Shown: positions 8,801-15,965 of the stretch, piece by piece | How positions within the stretch are numbered: the first letter of the stretch is position 1 | Layout of the letters: every line of letters starts with the position of its first letter | Origin: Actinidia chinensis | Taxonomy: Eukaryota > Streptophyta > Magnoliopsida > Ericales > Actinidiaceae | NCBI GenBank assembly: GCA_009663005.1 | Contig: CM018913.1 | Location: forward strand, 632,421 to 652,420 | Length of the DNA stretch: 20,000 bases | Direction: 5' to 3' | Notes under the pieces: model-generated | The model's input: the letters and a program-made list of their open reading frames with translations, nothing else | What the model was told of the DNA's origin: nothing | The model's database searches: none | Program-made: the position numbers and the translations under genes

Positions 8801-11800
8801 AGTATCTAATTCCCATGTCAAGTGCAATGGGGACCATGGGCAGATATTTTTAGTTTATTTAGTTATTGTCTAGGATAAATGGTGTTTACAAGGTGTCATA
8901 GTTCAACTATATCTATTTATTTATTTATTGCATGCTAGTTCTATAATAAGCTCAAATTCCTAAATATCCTCATTAGGTGAATGTCCAACTAAGATGTGTA
9001 ACATAGCTTGCCTTTCATGGTGGATACAGTTGTTGCCTACATGTGTAATGGTTCACAACATATATTATGTATAAACAAGTAGATAAACTGTGGAAAGCAA
9101 CCACATGCAGTCCAATAGATGCCTTCTAATTTTCTTCTCAACTCATTTTAACCTTTCATTGACCAACTTGGTTCTTTATAAAATGGTGAACTTAAACAAC
9201 TTTCGAATTTTAGGTTCTTTAATATAGTGCATGTTAATATATAATGTTACATGTCATCTGATATATGGGGACATAATCACAAACAACTTAGTACTATTAT
9301 GAAGGCCGTAATTTTGTGGTGTGAGCATTTGTTTGTGTTAATAGCTAACACCCATCTAAATTAGCTCAATAATATTGCTCCATGTGTATATATAAATATA
9401 TGGATCCCATTGAAATGCATATGCTGTGAACTTTTGATAATTTTTCACTAATTTGCTCTTTAACAGGCTTTCAGTAATCATTTTGAAGGACCGAGAGACA
9501 GCACTGAGAGCATCGATTTTGTTTTGCTTCAATCCAGCTTCCATATTCTACTCCTCGATGTATTCTTCTTATTTCCATTCTGATATTTCATATGAAAACT
9601 GAAAATGCATACACTCTGCCTAACCTTTTTTTGGGGGATTTGCAGTTATACTGAAAGTTTATATTCTCTTTCATCAATTGGAGGAGTATATCAGTTAATG
9701 TCTGGTGCAAATAATCTAGCAACACTTTTGTTTTCTCTCTCTGGGGCTGCAAGGTCAAATGGGGTGATCAATGCAGGTTATATTTGTTATCAGACTATGC
9801 ATAAAGTTTATGATGCTGTCTTTTGTAGAAGGCATTTCTATGTAAGTTCTATTTTTTCATCTGATTGCCACATGCAGAGAAGAATCAATCTTTGAGTGCT
9901 TATTGGCGTTGAATTGGTTTTAATAAAAATATTGATTTACCATTCATTTATTGAACTCTGGTGAAAAGCATTAACTTTAATCTCAAGTTCTAAGGATTCA
10001 TAGTTTTTTTTCATGCAAATTCCCGCTTAAATTTAGCCTGTAAGGTGTGGGTGTAAGTGGTTACAATTTGAAACGGATTTTACGATTTCTATTTTTACTC
10101 GCACAGCCTGTAAGGTGTGGGTGTGGTTACAATTTGAAACGGATTTTACGATTTCTATTTTTACTCACGCATTATGTCACCTTGCATACACAATTTGAAA
10201 CGGATTTTACGATTTCTATTTTTACTCACGCATTATGTCACCTTGCATACACAATCCTTACCTTGACCTTAAGTGTAAGTACAGAGGAATGAAGTTGATG
10301 CTCCCACATCTGTTCCATTTATTAAAGAAAAGAAAACCAATCGATCGTGAGCTTGTTGATATCTTTGACATAGACCACGGATAGCCTCATGTAACTCAAG
10401 CTTGTTGCTTTACCAGAGAATGGTTTTTGACTTTTTGTCTCTTGATGACACATTGTGAATATCATTTCATTCTTTAAATAACGGAATTATATTGAGAAAT
10501 ATGAATATTTTGCGGTGTTTACGTGTCCTAAGAATGAATATTAGATGAATCCGACACTTAAAAATGTACCTACACCGAGTTCATGTAACATACATTGGAT
10601 GAACTGATTGGGAGGAAGTAAATATAATGTCATCCCAACCTCCAAGCCTATAATTCCCACACTCTGGCAGCTTGTAATGTTGCACCATTTCTTTTCATTG
10701 TCAGGCCAGCAATAGTATCTGAATATTAGAACACATTCAACGCGGAACTTCTTAGAGATTCAGTTATGACTTGTATGGATTGCCTACTTCTGTCAAATTG
10801 TCAAAGTCAGCATTCTCATAAGATTCTTTATTCTTTTTCGCTACATCAGTTGGCATTGCAGGTTCTGGCTGCTGGAACTGTGCGTTGTCTCTTTATTTTC
10901 TTTCCATTTATTGCTTTTCAAACATATGGCTACTCCAACATATGTCTCGAATGTGTTCCAGATCAAATGAGGCCGTGGTGCAAGGCACGACTTCCTCTAT
11001 CGTACAATTATATTCAAAGCCATTATTGGTATGCCATTTACATTTTCCCAGTTAATCAGTCTATTATCTGCTCTTTTTTTCCAAATCCACTACAGTACAC
11101 ATGCTACTTTGTTCTACCAAAAAAGAAGAAGATATGCTATCGTATGTATTGTCTATATTCAGACTAGTAGAATCTTGTCACTTCTAAGTTCTGGTGACAA
11201 TTCTTCACAACAACATTTAATTTTCTTTTCTCTTGGGAAATCTGATTGAGTTCATTATTTACTAGTTTTTGAAGTGTGTGCTTGTGTATTGTTGGATATG
11301 CTGATTTGAAATTCAAATTAATCGTGATAAAAAAATAAGAAGGAAGCCCGTCATCTATACTTTTTTTATTGTTTTATTATTGTTTTGGGTATTGCATTGT
11401 TTAGAATTTTTCATAGATGGGTCTTAAGTCTATTGAGGCTGGGGAGGGGTGGTGGAACAGTAGGCAGGCTAGAGTAAATTTTCTTTTGGCACGGGTCATG
11501 TACTTAATTCTTTGACTTATCAACAACAAAGTGTAGATGATGTATTTTAAGATTGAACTTACGCCGATAATTCTTTTTGTATCAGGGGAGTGGGGTTTCT
11601 GCGGTACTTCCAACTAAAACAATTGCCAAATTTTTTACTTGCATCTCCAATACTGTCTCTGGCAATTTGCTCAATCATCCATTATATAAAGCTACAGCCT
11701 GAAATATTTTTCTCACCGGGTTTCCGTGGTTTAGCTGAGCATAAAAACTCAGCATCTCTTGGAGCAGATACAAGAGCAAAAGGTGGTTACGTGCTAAAGG

Positions 11801-13620
11801 AACACTCATCTAGAATACAAGAAGGTACCATTTTATGTAAAAAATAGTTTGGAGTCGGTATAAAGCCAACCAGTTTGCATGTTTCCCCCCCCCCCCCATT
11901 CCTTTCCTTTTGGATGTGCCTGTACTGCTCAATGTCGAGAATAATAATCTACATCTACTATAATTTGTTTCAACCACAATTGTAGCTGAATATTTTTAAG
12001 CGAGGGATTTGCCTTCCTTGCAACTAAAGAAGACATTTCATGCTGTCAAGGTGTTGTAGGGACCTGCTATAATTGCACCATCAGTACAGATTCTTGAATT
12101 TGTGAAATGCATGGACAGTTCTTAGGTTGTTGGAACTTACACACAACAGTCTCATTCCTGTATTTGTTTTAGCAGAACATCACATTCTAAGACGGAGGAA
12201 ACCATCCATCAAAGGAGAGACATCTATTCGTCAAGATTCATCAGATTCGTCAAGACATTTATCAGTTACTGTTCTTCCATTTGTCCTACACTTGGGATTC
12301 ATGGCAGCTACTGCATTTTTTGTCATGCACGTGCAGGTTAGGCTCACACAGTCACAACGGTCTGTTCTTTCGTTATGATTGTTAACCTATGGAGTGTTCA
12401 AAACTTGACTGGAGATGATCTCCTGACTTTTCATATTAGACTAAAAACTAAGAATTTAAGACAGGTCATAATAGTTCTAGTAACTGCTGCATTTTATTTT
12501 GGGTCAATTTTTATGGTTAAGTTATTGTAATGCTGAATAATGGATGGAATATCCTGCCTATTTTAGAAGGAAATTAACCTAATATACCCTGTGGCCTTTT
12601 AGAATGGCATGCATCACCAGATTTGCTGAAAAAGATATCTTGTATCCGCCACTAACATTCATAGTCTCCTCGGTGCCCCAGTATCTACATTTGATCTATC
12701 AATAATCAAATTAAATCTCCTTCAAGTAAATTTCTTTTGATTTCCTGTTTTGAGGCCATGTGGAGTTCCATATCCCAATCTGACTTGTTGCACCCATGGA
12801 GGCTTCCCTAGAGGGCCTAGACTATATTTAGCAATAAAAGCTATGCTTTTCCTTTCACCATTCTCTCCAACAGATCATCAAAATCTAGTAATCCCAATCT
12901 GGTGGATACACTTAGCGGATGGAGAACTTTATAGACCCTTGGATGATCTTCTCGAGATTGTATTAATGTTCCCAGTTTTATAGTGCACCTATTAATTTTA
13001 TTAGTAAAGAGTTGCAAATAGATAATGACCAATCTAACCTATTTAAGCTTCGATAGTATAATGCTCTGGAAATTGAATTTTGTTCACATTTTATACCTCA
13101 TCAATGGTTCTGGACCAAAATATTTGTCATATGCAGAAGAACACTTCTAACTTCGTGTATTGTACACAGTTTAAAGCAAGAGAGTCGAAGTTTCTGTCTT
13201 GGCTGTAACTTTTGTTCCTACTGTTATGTTAATTGTTTATGGTCGTCTAGCATAACATCCATTATTTTTAATTGTTATTACATAGGTTTCTTTGTTTCCT
13301 CATCTCTTCATGTTTGTCTTTTGATCCAAAGCAACATATTTTTTGTTCGTCCTTTTGGATATGAATTCATGTATTGTTGTTCATAAGGAAATGACCAAGT
13401 TCATAAGATGCATTTATGAATCTCATGTCTAACGACACATGACATTTGACAGGTGGCAACTCGGTTCTTGTCTGCAAGTCCACCTCTCTATTGGTTCGCC
13501 TCCCATTTAATGGGGTCTCCCAGAATTGGCAAGAGATGGGGATATTTGATATGGGCATACTGTGCAGCCTACATCCTTCTCGGCAGTTTGCTTTTCTCAA
13601 ACTTCTACCCTTTCACTTGA
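2881..13620 (+). CDS. GPI mannosyltransferase 2 (PIG-V family), eight exons
   Basis: The product is an ER membrane enzyme expected to add the second mannose (alpha-1,6, from dolichol-phosphate-mannose) to the GPI-anchor precursor. Exons: 2881-3217, 4123-4228, 9467-9559, 9646-9841, 10862-11028, 11586-11824, 12176-12336 and 13453-13620. All introns are GT-AG and all phases join, giving 488 residues, close to the ~490 I recall for plant homologues. An N-terminal hydrophobic helix spans about residues 15-35. The first lumenal loop has W77-D78 in VVWDGVYF, then YAFFPLFP (96-103), the conserved family signature with the likely catalytic acid. FNPASIFYSS and YTESLY follow at the exon 3/4 join. Exon 5 carries RPWCKARLP; exon 6 carries FQLKQLPNFLLASPILSLA; the C-terminus is LLFSNFYPFT. 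Residues from about 325 to 420 are hydrophilic and likely variable. Exon 1 is noticeably richer in G+C and CpG than the rest. The intron 1 donor (GTCCGT) is weak. The start is the first ATG after the CT-rich leader. Confidence 0.94.
3218..4122 (+). other. PIG-V intron 1, containing a decayed exon copy
   Basis: The intron has a non-consensus donor (GTCCGT) and an acceptor TTGTTCCAG. If it is retained, the frame stops at 3232-3234. Apart from the exon-2-like segment near 3919-4024 it is AT-rich with no other recognisable content. Confidence 0.8.
3919..4024 (+). pseudogene. Dead tandem copy of PIG-V exon 2
   Basis: This segment aligns with the real exon 2 (4123-4228) at a fixed offset of about 204 bases. 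About 66 of the first 86 aligned bases match, and similarity also reaches into both flanks (TTGTTGTTCC before it, TATTTGCA-like sequence after it). The copy cannot be spliced as the original is. The acceptor AG has become GG (3917-3918), the donor GT is missing after 4024, and one G is lost in the GTTGGGTATAGAG equivalent, shifting the frame. Before the shift it still encodes a hydrophobic stretch like that of exon 2. It is best read as an exon-plus-flanks duplication that has decayed. Confidence 0.8.
5433..5624. repeat. Diverged direct repeat flanking a tRNA-Met-like motif
   Basis: A segment of about 54 bases beginning TACATTGTTGGGCCA occurs at 5433-5486 and again at 5571-5624, with roughly three quarters of positions matching. 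Between the copies lies TGGTATTAGAGC (5492-5503). This is one base from TGGTATCAGAGC, the primer-binding string used by many plant LTR retroelements and also like a tRNA internal promoter box. About 30 bases further is CTTGCGTTTAAGTCTC (5521-5536), a degraded B-box-like string. A SINE or a retroelement fragment are both possible. No intact tRNA gene can be folded from it. Confidence 0.45.
6183..7174. mobile_element. PIF/Harbinger (Tourist)-like non-autonomous element in intron 2
   Basis: The element runs 6186-7171. The left end CTGCGTTTGGTTAGATGG continues AATGGAAT, and the reverse-complemented right end reads CTGCATTTGGTTGGTTGG followed by AATGGAAT. That is 23 of 26 matches. Trinucleotides CAA flank it (6183-6185 and 7172-7174), resembling the three-base target duplication of this superfamily, and the longer string GCCCAA is also present at both ends (6180-6185, 7169-7174). 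The outer ~150 bases on each side are typical AATGGAATG-rich MITE sequence. The centre is the pyrimidine-rich array described separately. No transposase is present. Confidence 0.75.
6360..6945 (+). repeat. Pyrimidine-rich degenerate minisatellite, TTTTCTGTTTTCAG type
   Basis: Nearly 600 bases consist of T-runs broken by CTG, CAG and TTC, built from variants of TTTCTGTTTCTG and TTTTCAGTTTTT. Two longer internal duplications can be seen: CAGGTTTTGCTTAACTTT near 6370 and 6459, and TGTACAATATTTTT near 6444 and 6541. The + strand open frame at 6718-7005, almost entirely Phe, Leu, Ser, Val and Cys, is a by-product of this composition and is not a gene. The array occupies the interior of the Harbinger-like element. 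Confidence 0.8.
9842..10861 (+). other. PIG-V intron 4
   Basis: This is a GT-AG intron of 1020 bases (donor GTAAGT, acceptor CATTGCAG). It carries the overlapping tandem repeats at 10036-10256. The rest is plain AT-rich intron with nothing else recognised. Confidence 0.8.
10036..10256. repeat. Overlapping tandem repeats in PIG-V intron 4
   Basis: A core of about 38 bases, beginning ACAATTTGAAACGG and ending CTATTTTTACTC, occurs three times at 10063, 10129 and 10190. Copies 1 and 2 share the upstream leader GCCTGTAAGGTGTGGGTGT (10036 and 10106), with a four-base AAGT difference. Copies 2 and 3 share the downstream tail CACGCATTATGTCACCTTGC. The array therefore records two successive, overlapping duplications with periods of about 66 and 61 bases. 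The three cores look essentially identical, so the duplications are recent compared with the other repeats in this window. Confidence 0.9.
11029..11585 (+). other. PIG-V intron 5
   Basis: A GT-AG intron of 557 bases (GTATGC to TATCAG) with no embedded gene. The minus-strand open frame at 11401-11613 overlaps exon 6 and has no recognisable similarity. Confidence 0.8.
11825..12175 (+). other. PIG-V intron 6 with C homopolymer and tandem acceptor
   Basis: A 351-base intron. It contains a run of about 14 C residues near 11885-11897 and ends in TTTTAGCAG. Two AG acceptors three bases apart are both in frame. Using the downstream one gives a Glu codon across the junction; using the upstream one gives Ala followed by Glu. 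I chose the downstream acceptor, but either is possible. Confidence 0.7.
12337..13452 (+). other. PIG-V intron 7
   Basis: A GT-AG intron of 1116 bases (GTTAGG to TTTGACAG). It contains open frames near 12750-12983 (+) and 12841-13032 (-), which overlap each other and match nothing I recognise. Confidence 0.75.
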
Positions 13621-13821
13621 GAAGTCCCAAATGCGGAACGGCGGTTATGCCCGGCTTGACCTAAAGCATAGTGTATGTTTTGACCTCATTTGGTTTCATT
13701 CGTCAATATAGAAGCTAGAAAAAGTTGCTATAAGCCTTTATTCATTTAAGCATTACGTTTTTAGGAAAAATGCGCTTGGCATAATTAACAAGGGTGATAG
13801 CAGTAGCACTTGTTATCTGAT

Positions 13822-14387
13822 CTACAAGTTGTAGAAACAATGACACCAAAAGGAAAACAGGCCATAGTTGTCGTCACATTTTCCTAGCTTGTGTCGAACA
13901 GATCTCCTGCTTCGCTTCATTCCCTACATTGATTCAAAATTAAGAATATACACAAAAATTCAAAGTGTGCATACCCAAGAAAATCACTTATTGATTTTAC
14001 AAATGCTGCAGATAGCCGCCCTCTTTTTACTAACAAAGTTATCATTAATTCTGGTTCATAGACAACAGGTTTGTGTGTGTTTCCACTCTGATAATCTTCA
14101 TATATTAAAATGGCTCCAAAAATTTATTATTTACTACCAACACTCAAACCATGTTAATTCCAAAAAATAAAATAATAATTGATAGAACTACCAAGTTTCG
14201 GATGATATTACTAAAAGAGGGTTAAGTGGAACATCATCATATTTGGAATGTTTCATTAAAACCTATTTTGGTGGCATTGAAATAATCAGAGAGAGAGAGA
14301 GAGAGAGATGGAAATAGAATAGTTGAAAGACTTACCTGGTGTTATAGAAAGGAGCAAGACAACAATAGCAATAAAAACGGTCTTCAT
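13822..14387 (-). pseudogene. Defensin-like small cysteine-rich secreted peptide gene, probably frameshifted
   Basis: Exon 1 (14387-14336) encodes MKTVFIAIVVLLLSITP, a textbook secretory signal peptide, and ends CCAG before a consensus GTAAGT donor. After an intron of about 412 bases, a TTTTGAATCAATGTAG acceptor leads into exon 2 (from 13923). Exon 2 continues G-N-E-A-K-Q-E-I-C-S-T-Q-A-R-K-M and then stops at 13876-13874, for 33 residues in total. Next to the stop, in the +1 frame after an AAAA run (13882-13879), an open stretch rich in Cys and aromatic residues continues to a stop at 13822-13824, including FWCHCFYNL. A signal-peptide exon, a phase-1 intron and a short Cys-rich second exon are the usual layout of plant LCR/defensin-like genes. 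A one-base insertion is the simplest explanation of the break, so I call it a likely pseudogene. An assembly error in the A-run is the alternative. It converges on the PIG-V gene. Confidence 0.55.
14286..14309. repeat. (GA)n microsatellite
   Basis: About eleven GA units lie inside the intron of the cysteine-rich peptide gene, about 25 bases downstream of its donor in the direction of transcription. No function is implied. Confidence 0.9.
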
Positions 14388-14467
14388 GTTGTTCTTAAAA
14401 ACGTATGGGAATTTTTATAGCAATGGTAGAAACTAAAGGTGAGAACCAAAGAGAAAGGATCTTGTGT

Positions 14468-14473
14468 TTTATA
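14468..14473 (-). promoter_or_regulatory. TATA box of the cysteine-rich peptide gene
   Basis: On the minus strand the sequence reads CTTATAAAACACAAG, with TATAAA about 80 bases upstream of the ATG at 14387. This leaves room for a leader of about 50 bases, the standard plant arrangement. It supports the idea that exon 1 belonged to a real transcription unit. Confidence 0.55.
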
Positions 14474-14479
14474 AGTAGA

Positions 14480-15800
14480 TTTTAGACATGGTTTGATGGT
14501 GACAAAAAGTGGAATATATTTAGTAAAATGTGGAGTGCAAAAATTATTGCCAAAAAAAGAATACGTGTTAATTTATTTTCTTAGTTGCATTTACAAGTGT
14601 GACAAATGGTGTTGAATTAAGATGGCTTTTGAAGAGAGTATACCTTATTTTAGTGACTATTAGGAAAGGAAGAGAAGGTAATATGTTACCATAATTTCTT
14701 CAATGACCAAAAGCATCAATTCCTAATTTCATGATAAAATGGAAGGCGTGTTTAATGTGTTGTTACCTGTCTTAATTGACTCTTAATTTGAATCACGTAT
14801 AATGTGCAAACAGTGGTGATAAGATTACTCCGCAAAAAGCAAATGAACTACTCCATGCGAACCCACGCGTCCTATGAATATGAAGTTGTTAATTCGGCAG
14901 TCTATAGAGTCCTTTTAGCTTTATTGATATGTTAAACTTCTAAAATTATAGTCACAATAGGTTGTTTGTTTTAATATGTTGAGGTGTTTCAAAGAGGTGT
15001 TAAAGGAAAAAATAGATTCTCTATGAATATAGTGATAATGTTGTACATAATCTTGTGTCTTGATATTGGACAATTCAATAATGTACTATTGGATGATGAG
15101 AAAATTTATTTCGTTCCGTATTTCTAAATTCTGCAACCACCATGACCACCAACTTCCATCACTGTGGCCCTTTGAGTCGTGTGGCCATCTACTCGCCGCC
15201 ACCAGGTCCACCACATTAGACTGGCATGCGCCCCCACCCACCCACATCTAAGTTTCTAACCCTAAACTCAACGAATGCCATGGGAGGAATTCATAGCACA
15301 AGCATGGAACATAAAATCAAGAAATTTTTTTGACACAATTTACCAAGTTGCAGATGGAACAAGTAATTTTTCTAAATTTTATTTAGCAGGGATAAGACAA
15401 ATACACCAGAATTCTTTCACAACTCAAAATAAACAAGAGGTACAGCTACTGGTTTAATCAAACATTGCCAGTGAATTGAGAGGAATCACGGATAGGATTA
15501 CAAATTGAAAGGAATAGTGGATATCGTATAGCAAGTCCAAATAAACGCAACTTTCAAGACGTAAGTTACCCTATAGATGTCACATTTAAGCCTGTTTGAA
15601 ATGCAAATTATACTATTCTGCCGAACACATTCCAACCACTGCTTTTGGAGCTATTTTAAAACACACTGCCAGACTATAAAAAAGGACATAAACAGCCTAA
15701 TAAGCTCCCTCGAACATGCACAATCGAATTGGATGGTGAACAAAAGCAAGGTACTTAATGTGTGTTGCAAGCATGAAACAAAACCAACTAAGCCTTCAAT
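14480..15800. other. Intergenic region without recognised genes
   Basis: AT-rich DNA lies between the small peptide gene promoter and the 3' end of the plastid-protein gene. A G/C-richer patch at about 15137-15250, with repeated CCACC and ending in CCCACCCACCCACA, stands out in composition but contains no recognisable coding sequence on either strand. Open frames at 15060-15251, 15275-15457 and 15577-15837 (+) have no familiar motifs. Part of 15804-15965 is probably the 3' untranslated region of the neighbouring minus-strand gene. Confidence 0.5.
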
Positions 15801-15803
15801 TAT

Positions 15804-15809
15804 TTTATT
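15804..15809 (-). terminator. Candidate poly(A) signal of the plastid-protein gene
   Basis: AATAAA on the minus strand lies about 157 bases after the stop codon at 15966-15968, a normal distance for a plant 3' untranslated region. Plant poly(A) signals are loose, so other sites may be used. Confidence 0.4.
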
Positions 15810-15965
15810 AGGCTCAGTAAACTTTAGCAGTTTCTAAATTGAAGGACGATAAAACATCATTCCAGTCCAAAGATAGCCAAGAAACTTCAGTTAGATTTTT
15901 CCAATGATACTGTTATATACAGGAGATGGATTCGATACATACAAGTGTTAGATTGTGAGGATGAT

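Larger units (their letters stand above)
4229..9466 (+). other. PIG-V intron 2 (about 5.2 kb)
   Basis: The donor is a strong GTGAGT and the acceptor is TTTAACAG. At 5238 bases it makes up about half of the gene. About 1 kb of it is the Harbinger-like element at 6186-7171, and a diverged direct repeat lies at 5433-5624. The remainder (about 7180-9460) is AT-rich, with a short (TTTA)n run near 8918-8930. I found no further exon or gene on either strand; open frames such as 8266-8448 (-) are short and featureless. Confidence 0.75.

Noticed and set aside
10036..10256. CRISPR-like array
   Set aside because: Spacers are not distinct, the units overlap, and the context is a plant intron; it is an ordinary tandem duplication.
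10047..10292. 81-codon + strand frame with repeated LKRILRFLFLL segments
   Set aside because: It is produced by the tandem DNA repeat in PIG-V intron 4, lies between well-supported exons, and changes frame between copies.
13446..13664. 72-codon + strand frame over PIG-V exon 8
   Set aside because: It is a shifted frame. The exon read in the frame set by exon 7 gives the conserved C-terminus ending FSNFYPFT.
13868..14170. 100-codon + strand frame opposite the small peptide gene
   Set aside because: It has no recognisable similarity. The opposite strand shows a signal peptide, splice sites and a TATA box, which is better evidence.
15137..15250. G/C-rich patch as a possible gene fragment or CpG-type promoter
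   Set aside because: Neither strand gives a recognisable protein, and no splice-consistent neighbour was found; only its composition is unusual.
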